DNA of 64,000 nucleotides from Castanea sativa (GCF_040712315.1 NC_134018.1:11986835-12050834), one strand, 5' to 3'. Counted from the stretch's first letter, positions 33,470-47,441 are shown. Made by a program: numbers and translations. The notes: generated by a model not told the origin, from the sequence alone.

Positions 33470-36250
33470 GGGATTACAACCTCTACCTCGTACGTCATTA
33501 AGAAATGGGTCTCCCTTGTTGACCTACAGGGTGTAGTGCGATAGGTCCATAATACATGGGGCAATTCGTCCACCCATTTTCCTTTGGAATCATCTAGCCT
33601 TTTCTTCAACCCATATACTATAACCTTGTTGGTAGCCTCGGCTTGACCATTCCCCTACAACCAAGCGTAGAGTACATGTTCCAAATTCCTAACTCCCCAC
33701 AATATCTTCGGAAAGCTTTACTGTCAAACTGAAGACCGTTATCCGAGATTAGTGTGTGAGGAATTCCAAAACTGGTGACTATATTCCTCCAAATAAACCT
33801 TTTAGCATCCACGTCCTTGATATTAGCAAGTGGCTCAGCTTCCACCCACTTAGTAAAGTAATTGGTGTCGATGAGGAGCCATCTTCGATTCCCTATGGCT
33901 CACGGAAATGGTCCCACTATATCCAAGCCCCACTAAGCAAACGGCTAAGGGCTAGATAATGGATTTAGGATTCCCCCGAGCTGATGGATATTTGGGGCAT
34001 ACCTCTGACACTGGTCACATTTCTTTGCATATTCCTAGGAGGTTCTTTGCATGCTAGGCCACCAGTATCCCTAGGTAAGGGCTCTATGTGCCAAAGACCT
34101 ACCCCCTGTATGACTCCCACATATGCCCTCATGTAACTCTTCCAACAAGGGCTCCACTGCTTCTGGATGTACGCACAATAAATATGGTCCTGAGTATGAG
34201 CGCGTGTATAACTTCTGCTCCTCAGATAGCCAGTAGCGAGGAGCACTTCTACTCACCTTCTCTGCCTCACATTTGTCCTCGGGCAACAATCCCTGCTTAG
34301 GAAAGGTTATTATGGGGTCCATCCAGCTCGTCCTTACATGGAGGCTATGCATCTCGACCAAGGATACCTTGGTGAGACTTGAGCTATCCATACCCTCAAA
34401 AATAACAACCCAAGGAAGACGTGATCCTAAAGAAGTGGCAAGCGTTGCCAAAGAATCTGCATGGGAGTTCTGACCCCTAGGAATTTGTTTCAAAACAAAA
34501 CTCTTAAATTGAGCACGGGCATGTGGCACCTTACCAAGGTATCCCTGCATCCTTTCATCCCAAGCTTCAAACTCTCCATTAACCTGACCCACAACCAACC
34601 TAGAATCAAAATATAACTCCACCACATCTCCACCTAACTGTCTGACCATAGTTACTCTTGCAAAGAGAGCTTCGTACTCGGCCTCGTTATTAGTAGCTAG
34701 GAAAACCAGTCGCAACGATTTCTCCATTATTAGCTTCTCGGGAGTAATTAGAACAATCCCTATCCCTGCTTCCCTTCGGTTAGATGCTCCGTCTATATAA
34801 ATTCCCCAAGGGAGGACAACGATGGTCGACATGACCATTACTCCCAACGCTTTTTCAACCCTATCAATTGTACCCTCGGTGAACTCTGCCACAAAGTTTG
34901 CTAGGATCTGACCCTTTATGGAAGTCCGAGGCATGTACTTGACATCATAGGCTCCAAGCAAGGTTCCCCACTTAGAGATTCTACCCGTATGGTCTGATCT
35001 CCTTAGAAGAGCTTGCAGAGGGAGCTGGGTGAGCACCACCACGGTGTGAGCCTGAAAGTAATGGGGAAGTTTCCTCGTGGCATGCACTATAGCCAACACT
35101 GCCTTCTCCAAAGGCAGATAGTGTGTCTCAACCTCTTGTAAAGACTTACTAACATAGTAGACAGGCCTCTAGATCTCATCCTCATTTTTGACCAAGACGA
35201 GACTGAAAGCATAGTCTGTGAATGCCAGAGAGGCATACATCACTTCCTTCTTCTCGGGCCTGGAGAGTATTGGAGGACTTGATAAATACTGCTTGAGATC
35301 CTCAAAAGCCATTACACACTCCTCGGTTCATCTAACGTCCTTCCACTTGTGAAGTAGCTGGAAAAAAGGACAACACCTATCCGTGGATCGAGAGATGAAC
35401 CTATTTAAGGCTGCTACCATTCTGGTCAATCTCTGCACCTCTTTGGGATGTCAAGGAGGATGCAAACTGTTAATAGCCTTAATCTGCTCGGGGTAAACTT
35501 CAATCCCATGGTGAGTAATCAAGTAGCCTAAAAATTTGCCTGAGCTGACCCAAAAAGAACACTTAGATGCGTTCAGGCATAACTTATGCTCTCTCAGTAC
35601 CGAGAATATCTCTCCTAAATCGGCCAAATGATCACCCACCTGCCTGCTCTTTACTACCTTGTCATCAAAGTATGCCTCCATATTCCTCCCAATTTATGAC
35701 TCAAACATTCGTGTCACCATTCTCTGATACGTGGATCCTGCATTCTTGAGGCTGAAGGGCATCACCCGATAATGGTAGTTCCCATTAGGAGCGCAAAAGG
35801 CCGTTTTCTCCTGATCAGATAATGACAGGGGTATCTGATGGTAACCCTAAAAGGCGTCTAAGAAGCTCATCCGAGGGTATTCCACTGTGGCATCCACCAA
35901 CTGGTCAATTCTAGGGATAGGGAAAGGATCTTTTGGGCAAAATTTATTCAAGTCAATAAAGTCCATGCAAACTCGCCACTTCGCATTTTCCTTTTTGATC
36001 ACCACAGTGTTGGCCAGCCACTCGGAATAGAAAATCTCCTTAATAGCCCTAGCTTGCTTCAACTTGTTTACCTTTATCCTAATTGCCTCAGCGTGATCTT
36101 TGGATGATCGCCGATGAGGTTGTTTACGTGGCATGGCCTTGGGATTAACATTCAACTGGTGACATATAAACCTAGGGTCAATCCCTAGCACATCGTAAGT
36201 ATTCCATGCAAAGACATCGATATTAGCCTCCATAAACTTCACCAACTCTA
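33470..36250 (-). pseudogene. pol: degenerate Pol of older gypsy element
   Basis: In - strand order: RT N-terminal part 36245-35847 (DFIDLNKFCPKDPFPIPRID) ending at an in-frame stop just before the usual QGYHQIPL-type block; RT C-terminal part 35681-35451, in which the active site reads YFDDK instead of YIDDM; RNase H region 35111-34071 with the Tat-type second RNase H (YIDGASNRREAG, NNEAEYEAL, HADSLA; the Asp of the first motif is kept); integrase zinc region near 34160-34000; and integrase core 33845-33618 (ISDNGLQFDS), whose end has lost the normal frame. Several nonsense codons and frameshifts. It cannot encode a working polymerase. Confidence 0.88.
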
Positions 36251-36564
36251 CTTATTCCAAGGGTGGCAACTGGGATCCCACTTGGAAATATTGCTCCCGA
36301 TCCTATCCTATCCTATCACCACCATCTCCAGCTCCTTGGGCACTTCTCCCAATGTCCCAGTCTGCTGCCCCCCTGCAGGGCCTTTTAGTTGCTATGGGAA
36401 TGGATCTTTAACCATCGCAACAGGATTTGAATGTTGTCGTGTAATCATTGACACCAAGCACTGCCTAGCCATGGTCTAGTTACCCACTAACTCCCCCACT
36501 CTCCCCTGAGTAGGATATTGACCTTTAGATGCAAGGTTGAGGACACGACACCCATAGCGTGAAG

Positions 36565-37083
36565 CTAGGGTCTAGCTAGGATAGCTGTATAGGGGGAAAA
36601 TGCTTCTACTACAATGAAGTTAATTTGCACCTTTTCATCCCCAGCTTGTACGGGTAATCTTATCATTCCTTCGGGAACCACCATCCTACCATTAAAGCCC
36701 ATCAACGGTGAACCATATCTTTCCAAGTCCTCGGGCTTCAAGTTTAGCCCCCTGTACAAATCGGGGTACATAATCTATGCTTCGCTTCCCTAATCAACTA
36801 GCACCCTCTTTACATTATAACCCTAAATCCTAATGGCAACCACTAGAGCATCATCATGCGGTTAGAGAGTTTCCTTCTTATCCTCTTTCGAGAAATCCAG
36901 GGTAGGGGTGACCATCAGCCTAGCCCTTTTAGGAGCCCAATCACCGGCCTCCAAGTCACAACCTCCACTCACAGACATAACCCTGGTACCTGAGCCCCCA
37001 CTATTTCCTGGCTTGGCAAAGATCACATTGATAGTACCCAATGCTGGTCGAGGAGTGCTATCCCGGTGAAACTCATTTAGCAA
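36565..37083 (-). pseudogene. degenerate protease region of older gypsy element
   Basis: Two ORF pieces: 37083-36862 (ALGTINVIFAKP, MVTPTLDFSKED) and 36771-36565 (MYPDLYRGLNLKPEDLERYG, then FSPYTAILARP). They match the protease segment of the young element. The catalytic DDGSG-type motif would fall in the gap between them, where the reading frame has a stop. Confidence 0.75.
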
Positions 37084-37099
37084 GTGACCAAACTGTCTT

Positions 37100-38400
37100 G
37101 TATGCTAATGTAAAAACCAGTTGAGCTTCCTCGCCTTCACCAATTGGCTCAAGTGATGCCTTCTGTGTTGATGATATTGGCAATAGAGGCTTTGATTTCT
37201 CCTAGACGAGTCCCTGCCCATCTTATTGGGCCACTTAAAATAAGGCTCATTCTTAATTTTCTCTAGTATCTGATACACTGGCTCTTTAAACAATAAGTTG
37301 ACCAACTAAGCTCCCGCAGATGCCGTTTGATTAGAAAACTCCCTTCGGGGGCAATTATCCTAGTATTCTCCTCCCTGAGGATCCCTCTTCTCGAGGAACA
37401 ATTTAGCCTTACCTTTTCCCTGTATCTAGTCCTCCTCTACCCGCTCATACTTATCTATGCAATCCATAAGCTGGCGCATGTTCAAGGTAGACTTCATCGT
37501 CAACGATTTCCTCAACTCGTGCTCAGTAGGGAGCCCCACCTTAAAAGTCCTCATGGCCACATCCTCAAAGTTTCCATCAATTTCATTGTATGTTTCCTAA
37601 TATCTATCAAAGTAAGTCTTAAGGGTCTCTCCTTCCCTCATCGCCATAGACAACAAAGAGTTTACTGGCTTGGAGATCCTACTGCATGTTATGAATCTAC
37701 CCCAAATGCCTTCATTAGCTCCTCAAAAGACCCCACTAACCCTTCCTCCAAGGCATCAAACCAATGCATAGCCACGGTTCCAAGACTGAAGGGGAACACT
37801 TTGCACATAAGGGCCTTATTGTTGGCATGGACCGCCATCTTTTGATTAAAGTGGCTGACGTGCTCCACGGGATTAGTCCTCCCATTGTAAATGGCTAACG
37901 TTGGTTGAGAAAACCATGGAGGAAGTTTGGCCTTGTTAATCCTCTGACGAAGGGTGACTTAGAAATTTGTTGTAGGACCTTACTCATTGCATCATTCCCC
38001 ATGCCACAGAGGGAAGACCTTTTCTCTCGCTTATTGCTACTCCTTTCCCACTTGTCCTAGCGCGAAGAGGTTGAATAGGACTTGTTAGATGGAGTTCTAA
38101 ACCTGCGACGATATGAGCGGCTTCCCCTGGAAATCATCACTTGGTGGGGAGGATAGATTTCTCCTATCACGTTCCCTGCGTCTCAGCTTACTGCACGGAT
38201 ATTTCCTGCTACAACTTTTGTGTCTCCTGATCATGTGAGACATGACTCCTAGTCCTTGAGTGACTCCGCTCAGTACGCTTACTATGGTAAGACTCCACCA
38301 TAACGCTTGGGGTATGTTGCCTATCCCTCATTCAATCCAAGTTAACTAACTAGTTCTCCCTTTGCGAGCCAACCGATTCCTCCCCATCCTGGCCTACGTT
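37100..38400 (-). pseudogene. gag: degenerate Gag of older gypsy element
   Basis: Matches to the young Gag in pieces with many stops: capsid words such as YNGRTNPVEHVSHF, HWFDALEEG and SFEELMKAFG near 37900-37690, and the C-terminal LFKEPVYQILEKI and YCQYHQ zinc-knuckle remnant at 37305-37105. The + strand ORF at 37327-37845 is a shadow of this region. Confidence 0.75.
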
Positions 38401-38440
38401 AGCCATAAATACTCAGGAAGAATCCACAACACCTTATTGT

Positions 38441-38460
38441 TCCCCACAGACGGCGCCAAT
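38441..38460 (-). other. primer-binding site of older gypsy element
   Basis: On the - strand the 5' LTR ends GACCTTGCA and is followed by ATTGGCGCCGTCTGTGGGGA, nearly the same site as in the young element. Confidence 0.75.
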
Positions 38461-39181
38461 TGCAAGGTCTAAAAAATTTAACGGCCCAGGTCCACTTAGA
38501 ATAGTGGGCTGAACAACTCAACCATGGCCCAAATCAATAAAATTTGTAAGAGAGGAAACAAACAACAAGGGTGGGCTCTGACCGAGGATAAAAACAAGGA
38601 AGAAAGGATTGATCTTATTACATGGAAAAATCAATCTTTCAATACCAGTTAGCCCAAGGAAATCATATTTACCTAATAAATGTTACTGTTCACTCTCTTT
38701 TATCTCAATGTTCTTCTTGTTTCTTTTCTCTATCTTGGCACTTGTGACTCAATCCCTTTTCCTGTAAACCCCCCCCCCCCCTTTTTCTTATATACTTCTC
38801 CTTTTCTCATATCTCAACCATCCATCCCTACCTAACATGCCTCCTCTCATGATTGTCTCTATCTGTATTTGAAGAAGGTGGCGGATGGAATCTACTTAGC
38901 TGTGATTAGCACTGTTCAGATCACTTCCTCATTAATGCAGCTGATAAAACTGTTGTCCACTATTAAATGCAGAGGCCACAGCCTAATCTGAACTAGAAAC
39001 TTCCCCTATGATCACAGATTCTCTCTATTCACGCCTTTCTCTCCACCTAGAACATCTTCGAGTCCTATGACTCATCCCTTCCTCTCCTCGGATGTCCTTC
39101 CTCCTCAAGCTCGTGGCCCGTGGCATTCCCACCCCAACACTGCAACTCTTCAACTTCATCTTCAGTCCTTGGACACCCACA
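38461..39181 (-). repeat. 5' LTR of older gypsy element
   Basis: 721 bp, the partner of 28033-28748, clearly diverged from it. It contains a C10 run at 38769-38778 that is absent from the other LTR. The - strand ORF 39065-39286 crosses its outer edge into the LINE relic. Confidence 0.9.
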
Positions 39182-39186
39182 ATGAC

Positions 39187-39290
39187 CATTGGCACTACCA
39201 TTAGTATTGAGTTTGATATTATTTTTCTCTAAAGTCATCCAATGGATAAGTTTAGGGGAACAAGGTATGGGTTTAACTTTAATCACTACA
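39187..39290 (-). pseudogene. LINE-type RNase H relic, upstream part
   Basis: On the - strand: SPKLIHWMTLEKNNIKLNTNGSAN, the start of an RVT_3 RNase H domain, where the usual catalytic Asp of NTDGS is Asn. It continues at 28032 on the other side of the gypsy element. Confidence 0.6.
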
Positions 39291-40868
39291 TGAGTAGTAA
39301 GATATGTGAACCTAATTACATACTGTAAAACCTATGACCCTTGGTTTTTTGATGGATTGGGTCAACCCGGTACGACTCATATTTTTTTGTCACATACGAA
39401 AAACTTAAATATATAAAAAAGAAACTTGAACATATTGTTTTTGTCTTCCTGTTAATAATAATAATAATAATCCTAATAATAATAATCTATACCCATTTAA
39501 ACATGTATGAAAATTTTACCAAGTTTAAATATAATATACATAATGTTTATATATTTGAAAATATAAAATAGCTACTAATAAGTTAAGGGTCATGCTAATG
39601 GGTGCCCTTAGGGCAATGGTTAACAATTTATTTTAGGAAAATTTTGACGCTACTTTTATGAAAAATGAAAAAAGCTGTCAAAACATTAATTAGTTTTTTT
39701 TTTTTCTTTTCCCATAAAATTTTTCTTTAAATGAATTATTAACCATTTCCCTAAGGACATTTGTTAACATTTCCCTTTGTATAATAATAATACTATATAT
39801 ATATAAAGAATCATTGATAGTGACTTTTTTAAGGTTTATTAATTATTGGTGGTGACTTTTTCTCACTTAATAACTTATTTAGCAAAAAAATTCAAGAAAA
39901 TTAAAATGGATTCCTTTGATTTTTGTAGTTTAGTAAATAGTTGTACCAAAAAAAAGAATGGGACAAATGGCATAAAAAAAGACTCCAATTTGAGATCTAA
40001 ATGAATTTTTTTAAGCTTTGGATATATATACACACACACATTGAGCATTAAAGTGGTTGGATCTATGTCTGATATTGCAAGGTGTAGCATCACTAAGATG
40101 CACCAAGTAAAGGGCCCCTGTCCGTTAGTTAATTGGCTAACCTTGCCCTATATGGGTGGGTAGCAATCACAAACAATGGGGTATTAAAGACTAAGTTAAC
40201 TATAGATTGTAAACTCTAGATTTTTTTAAAAACAATTTTTATCAAAATAGAAAAGGGAATTTGGAGCAACGGTTTTGGGTTGAAAATTTATAGAGTTGCC
40301 TGGCATATTTGGAATGCGAGATATCGTTTACAGCTCCTGAGGATTCTTGCTCTGGGGGAATGTAGTGCAGGAGATTTTCCAGAATTAATTTTTGGAGGAC
40401 TTGGAAGTGCCTTGAGAATTGAGGTGGAGATGGATTTGGACCATTTGGTTCGGCTGGGTTTTGGGCTTGTGTCGACTCCAATTTTCTCCCTCACTGTCCT
40501 CCTCGAATTAATATTTTCAATATCTAAAACAAAATAACATTTTCAATGTCTCAAATAAAACATTCCTATCGATAACTCATTTTCTGCTTTTATAGTCATT
40601 AGCATTCTCTGAGGGTTCGAGTCCCCTCTTTCCCACTTGCTGTAACAATTAGGGAAAAAAAAAAGTGGGAAACCAATACCATTTATTTATATATTACTAT
40701 CTTGCTAAGAATTAAAAATCACGCCAAATGAAAAATACATTATAGTTAAATGATCCTACCAAGAGAGACATTTCAAACATTTTGATTTGCAATAGAAACG
40801 AAAATTACTAGAAGTATATATATTGAGCTCTAAACAATAGAAGCATTCCACAAAGGACGACAAATTAA
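39291..40868. other. 3' flank of hydrolase gene A, duplicated sequence
   Basis: No supported gene. Parts are repeated at 48900-49760: a block with CACTTAATAACTTATTTAGCA, and a block with CCCTATATGGGTGGGTAGCAATCACAAAC, which reads CCCTACATGGGTGGATAGCAATCACAA near 49400. Sequence near 40570-40870 is repeated near 60950-61264, downstream of gene B. The opposed ORFs at 40242-40537 have no recognisable domain. A GGTTCGAGTCCCC word at 40614 is not in a tRNA fold. Confidence 0.6.
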
Positions 40869-43800
40869 CTAAAAGTTTCGTTGTTTTTGGTGCCCATCTT
40901 CCAATAAAGTGGTGAGAATTTCTTTGAGATGCTTGTTGTAGACGCATGGTTGTTCAACCTCGACAAGGTGACCTGCTTTCTCTATATGTTGCAGTGTTGC
41001 TCTGTCTCCCAATTGCCTGTTATCACAATCAAGCCCTAATTAGTATTATCTTTAAAACAACCCAAATAAGGCCCACTGTACAGTATCTGCTTTCTTTTTT
41101 CTTTTTTTGCTAAAATATCGTATTTTCTTCCAACTTTCAACTTTCAATAAGTGTCATCATTGTATTTAAAATTTTGATTAATGACTTTTTAAAGCTTAGC
41201 ACAGGCAAAAAACATTAACTGAGTATAAAACGCCGCCGTTCTACTCAAGAGATCCCAAGTTAGAGAAGAGAGGCGATGACGTTGTTTAATTTAAGACACG
41301 TGAGTGATGAAACGATGTCGTTCAACTTAAATGAGTTGCTTCAGTTAAAACAGACATGGGAGAAGCACATGCTTTTTAGTTTTATTTTGTTAGATTAGTT
41401 ACTACTTCATTCCACGTGTACAGTGTACATACCTTATTGGTTAGTGACTTAGCCGATAGTGTGGAATTTAGTTGGTTCGTTATTTTCCTTTTCTTCTTCA
41501 ATGCTTTGTTCTACTTGTATATAAATAGAGTGTACGTGCAAGTTAAATTTGAGCTTATATAATAAAATAAACTGAGTTATCAACAGTACAACTACATGAA
41601 AAAAGCTTGAAAAGATGCTAGTTTTGACATGACACTCAGGAAAGAAGAAGAAAGTGATAGTAAGAACATAAAAATGACACAAGATATATGTGGAAAACCC
41701 TAAAAAATGGATGAAAACCATGGTTTGAGCAAGAATGGAATGTTCTTGCTCTGCTCAAATTGTATTATGTGTGAAAAGAGATCACTCTCGTATAATAAGG
41801 GTGTTCTTTCTTTCTTCCTTATCAACTTTCTACTCTCTTCTCTAAAATATCTACTAGGGTTCTTGCCTAAAACTACAGCTGCATGCCCCTCTTTTAATTT
41901 GAGGAGTATGGCTGAGTACAAAGACAGGTGTCAAGTCATCATTACTCTATTTTGGACATTTTCACAGTTGTGATGCTATCTGTTGACTAGAGGATAGGAA
42001 TTGTGCCAATGTGGCACTAGGACCCATGGTTAGGTAACTTTGCCACTACTTGGGAAACAAATCCTGGACACTGAGAGGGACATTAAGAGCATTGTGATTG
42101 ATACATGTGTCTCTAAGGCGGTCCAACATGCATTCAACCAATAAGGGGTGTCCTCATAGCTTCTGACCTTAGAAAGTTACTATCTCTCTTTTTGTGAGTG
42201 CTTGAGTACCATGTCAGGTGCATATCTTACTTCATTCTCAAGGTAGTCACGCCTTTAGCATGGACCAAGAACAAGACCCCTTTCCTTGGCTCACGGTCGT
42301 TCCACATGTAAGGTCCAGATTCAACCAAATATGCATTCTCCCATGCCTTAGTGGTGTTATGTACACAGAGCAACCTATGTATTGTACATATATATTTTTA
42401 CACTAGTTGTATTTGGTTCGACAAAAAATATTTTCAAGTGTTTGGTTATGTTCTTGAAAGTATTCTAAAAATATTTTCAGTCTGGTTGCATTCCTAAAAA
42501 TATTATGGAAAACATATTTTTTACTACTTTATCACATTTCCTCATCTCCCAAGCACCGTGGACGATGGTTGGCTGCTAAAGACCAGGGATGTTAATGGGG
42601 GGAGGTGGTTGGGTAACAAACAGTGAAGGGTGACAGGTGGAAGTTAGGTTAATGAGTATTGAGTAAGGTGAAAAATAGTTTATGGAAAATGAGAGCATAA
42701 ACCAATTTACACCATAAATGCTCTTATTTTACAATCAACTAAAATACAACTTTCGATTAATCAACATTTTTAGTTGTCCGCACCCAAACACCCATTAATG
42801 TGAAAAATGTTTATCGATCCCGAAAATCAATTTTTGTTCAATCTATCATTGTTAATAAGAGAAATCCATTCTATTTAGATAGAATCTTCTTGAGTCTAAG
42901 AGATATATGTTATTACTTGTTGGCATGGTATTAAGGAAACTTACCACATCAAATTGTTAACAACTTCCTTGTTGAAAATGGTGTCGTTCTCTCCCCACAA
43001 AAGATGTACCCTCTACAAGAACAATATAAGATCAATAGTTAAAAACTATTAGGACATATGTGGATATTGTTAGAGACATATATTATTGTAAATTGGATAA
43101 TTCTTTGACAAAACGCACTTTATTTGTAATTGGGTAGATCTAGGATGAGTTTAATACTTCAAGCATAAAAAATTCAAGCATAGTATTGAAACCATGTAAA
43201 TGTATCCAAGAAACAATTGAAGAAGTGTTGTTCATTAAAACTCGATAGATATCTCAACAGATCTATCTATCGAGATCTCGACAGCTTCTCAACAGATACA
43301 GTATCTATCGAGATCTACGAAATCAGAATTTTCAGATCTGATTTTCGGCTCATGCTTATGTATTTGTGTAGAGTTTCTTTTCTTATAACCCTAGACATAT
43401 ATAAAGCTTATTTTAAAGGCCGTCACAAAAGAGAACACAAGGAAAACACATGCAAAAAGTGATCGAGTGCCTTATTCTCTCTTAAAGAAGCTAAAGTGTC
43501 TTTGCGCGTTAGAGTTTTGTAACCAACTGCTTCTTGATCTTCATTGTTGATGAAGTGAAGAACTTTGTAGCCAATAACATCTTTAAGTTGCTGGTGTTAG
43601 TCACGTACTGGGAGTCGTGCATCATTGGTTAGTCACGTATTGAGATCCGTGCAAAAGAGTGGCGTTCACATATTGAAGAGTTCAGAGATTCTAAAGTGGT
43701 AGAAGGATTCTACTGTAAGTTTATCTACGGAGATTGTAGAGTCTAGAGACAAAAATTTTATACTAGATTTGAAACTTCTCTTTACTATAGTGAATTGCTT

Positions 43801-44880
43801 TTCGAAAAGGTTTTCCCTTAAGTTTTTTACTGTGAAACTAATTTGTTTCATTGGTTTTTCTGGGTCATCATATCTTGTCTTATTTATTTTCTGTTGTGCA
43901 TGACATTGACATGATATTAATGTTTCTTTGTTTTAACAAGGTTTATTCATAATAAATCTAACTAACAACTTGAGTTTAAAACTTATTAATTTTATCAACT
44001 GATATTTAAATTTCCCAACAAAAACAAATATCTTAAGAACATATATATTTCCTTTGTCCTCGTTCCTCTATTCTCAAAGTCAAAAAACTGCACAAATTAT
44101 GATTGAGGAAACGTCAAAAAAGATTTTGTGGCGCTACTTGATCGACTAGTGTGGGGCTGACAAAATAGTCAAGGATTGAATCACGTGTCATGTATGGACA
44201 ATATTGCAAAAGATCAATCACATCTTGATGGTTGCAACTTGCAAGTTGCAACTATTTTAAACACGTAATTTTTCTTGTACTTACTATCATGTGCAGGACT
44301 AGGGTCAAAAACAAGACATATCATACAATAAAAATTACACAACATCTAATATTTTGATTTTGTCAAATAGATGTCATCCTCTTACTTTTATGTGTGTATA
44401 TATATATAAATTACACAACATCTAATATTTTGATTTTGTCAAATAGATGTCATCCTCTTACTTTTATGTGTATATATATATAGGCGAACTCAAAATTTTA
44501 GTTAAGGGAGAGTAAGGTTAAAAATAATAATAAAGAACCTAAAATTATTAATCAATATTAATAATAAAATTATAAACAACAATAATTGTCATACAAAATC
44601 TATTTAAATTTAAAAAAATTATAAAATAAATAAACAATTATAAAACATTCCTAACGATCAATCATCAAAGTAAGAGATTAATTTTTATATACATAAAGTT
44701 TAGACATTTAATTTGATTCCTCAAAATAAATTGAGAAATAAATTTTAACATTCCCTTCTATATTCCTCTAATTATTTAAAATTTGGATTTATGATAAAGC
44801 TCAAATTTTGAACTATGAAAATGCAAGAAATGAAGGAAAAATAAATAATGGACGTTTTACTACTTTAATGTCATACAAGA

Positions 44881-44920
<40 letters not shown>

Positions 44921-47409
44921 CATCATTTTGAGTAAAGTTTGAATTCCCCTTGCTTAACCTGAAATGAAAGGAATTGGTCAAAAGTGTAAATAGGTTTGGT
45001 GACATTTATGTCATGTAGGCTCATTGTTAAAGTGGGATGAGTTGTTTGATTAACACCAAAAAATCTCACAATATTTATACAATAAATTAAGGTATTAGTA
45101 TATTATTGGTCAAAATAAAATAAAATAAAATATATTTATTTTGGGATTTATTTCAACTAAAAACAAGAGTATTGTGAAAATATTGTGTCTTTAAACTTTC
45201 TCAAATACATGTGTATTTTATTTATTTTTCATTTCATGTCAGGGGTATGGTTTGAGAGAAGATGTTTCTTTTTTATTTTAACTTTAAGAGTACAACTCAA
45301 CTTTATAAATATATGAAGGACTTTTTGGGAGGAGTCAGCAAGGGCACCTACCCCCTGGCTTCGCCCTTGTGTGTGCGTGTCTATATATATATATATAGTA
45401 AGATTTATGTACAATACTTAGATATTGTTATTTAGATACTTTTTTTCAGATTATGTCATGTGAATTTTTCCTCATAAGATGAAAGTGTATTTTTTAGTTA
45501 AGTAGTCACGTGACTGAATCTTTAAAAGAGAATCTATAAACCCATATGTACTATACCTAAACCGTACGTACTGTACCAAAATTTTGTTGGCAATGGGAAC
45601 TAATTAGGTTTGGCATTAGATGCATGTCAGGCTAGCTTTGCATTTAATACTTGAGTCCCAATTGCATTAATTGAAGTACCTAGTAAAAAATATTCTTATA
45701 TTCTTAAGCATGACATTCGTTGTGGAACCCACATATATAAAACTGTACACATGATTTGAACTTAAATGCGGCCGAAAATATTGTTTGTTAATTAATATTG
45801 TCTCCATAATAGTTTTGCTGTTTAAACAATACAATATGTATTTTTATAATATTTTTTCATCTAAATATATTTTTACAACATTTAAACAATATTACTAGAA
45901 CAACATTACCCAACAAGCCCTAATTTCAATCGATGAGGACACTTATGCATTCACGTTGTAGCTTGAATAAGAAAAAGTAAATGCATCCAAAAAAAAAAAA
46001 ACCAAAACATTGCCGTATTCTCATGTTTTACTGTTCCCTCGAGAAAAGAAAAACATGTTTTTCTATAAAAATAATCTAAATTTATATATATATTTTTTAT
46101 GGTAATCTAAATTTATATTTAAGTTTACTTGAATTGGTGTGAGTGATTTTTGGAGTTGAACATGTAAGATTTATTCCTTATGTTACTATTATATATGGAT
46201 CGATGTGAGTTCTCTCATAATTTAAATTAAAGTGTTGGATTCATTGTAAGTTGGTATATGCTAGTTAATTTGAAAATGTTGTAAAATTATTGTGACTTTT
46301 TTATCTTGTTCATAGTTGAAATAGAACGAGTATAGTGTTGCTTTTTGTACAAAATAATTAAGGAAAATTCAAATATGACGAGACTAATCACAGGTAGTGA
46401 TGAGTTCTGAGTAGCCCTTTAAAATTTGTATTAATCAATAATTGGTTTAGGGGAAAAGAAAAGAAAAAGGAAAACGTTATAGTTAACGAAATGACTTTTC
46501 TTTTTCTTTTTCTTTTCTTAAATTTATGAAATGACTTAAAAGCATTCTAGGGAAACAAATGCATGCATCAAACACTCTTATATTAATTTTGCTAATAAAT
46601 TCCCATAAGATAAGAGTAGGTTTAATATAATTGTAACCATGTGCATGTTTTGCTAAAGAAATCAGGGAGAAGTGAAAACGAAGGAAAAGTGGAAAACATA
46701 TGTTACTATATACAATTTTTCTAGAGAATAATGTGGAATGACATAGAACTTTATTGTTACTACAAATATGACAAAAGAATTCCATTTCCTAATTGTCTAG
46801 AACATCCTAATACCAATATAATAGGATTCTTTTTTTATTTATTTATTTAGGATTTATCATCTTCATAGAATTCTTCATAGAATTGTCTTAGTAGATATGA
46901 ACCATAAGAACCATATATTTGACACGTCCCATTTAGCATAAATTTATACAATTTTAATTTCTCAAACTCTCAAATTCAAACCTGAGGATGATGAGGAATG
47001 GTAAAGTCCTTGTCATCAATGACCAAAGCCTTGAGTAATTCTTCTCTCTGCTCTCTGTTGTCATACATTACCTGCATAGTCATTGAGATCGATCCATGAG
47101 CTACAAATTAATCACAAACTAAAGGCATTTAATGTGTGAATTGTCGTACCTTTTAAATGTTAATCAGAATATATAGGCATAAATCTTGAACATCTCCGGT
47201 AAAAATTTGAGGAAGTGTTAACTAGTTGAGTTATAAAACTCTTAGCAACAAAATACTCTTTAAGTACGTCACTTAATTACATATAAAATAACTCTAAAAA
47301 TTACATAGGATTTTAATCAACAATATCAGTTTGCTGTATAAATAAAAGAAGCTACGCATATCCATATGGAAATGACAGTAAATATTATAGCTAGGGTGAC
47401 CATGATGAA

Positions 47410-47441
<32 letters not shown>

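Larger units (their letters stand above)
28033..39181 (-). mobile_element. older Tat-lineage Ty3/gypsy retrotransposon, degenerate
   Basis: An 11.1-kb element in reverse orientation. LTRs are 28033-28748 (3' LTR in element sense) and 38461-39181 (5' LTR). ATGAC flanks both ends (28028-28032 and 39182-39186), an exact 5-bp TSD. Internal order on the - strand is gag, protease, RT, two RNase H domains and integrase, followed by an 81-bp tandem-repeat array and an opposite-strand gene, the same plan as the element at 5852-16238. All coding parts contain stops and frameshifts and the LTRs have diverged by many substitutions and small indels, so it is old and dead. Its proteins are clearly homologous to those of the young element, but its LTRs are unrelated in sequence, so it belongs to a different family. 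Confidence 0.92.

Noticed and set aside
37327..37845. 172-aa + strand ORF
   Set aside because: Shadow of the degenerate Gag on the - strand; the residues show no family resemblance.
40590..40650. GGTTCGAGTCCCC, a tRNA T-loop-like word (also a variant near 60985)
   Set aside because: No acceptor, D or anticodon arms can be formed around it. It is at most a worn tRNA-derived SINE trace shared by the duplicated flanks.
44880..44921. Regular TTA repeats suggesting a CRISPR-like or satellite array
   Set aside because: It is a simple trinucleotide microsatellite without spacers.
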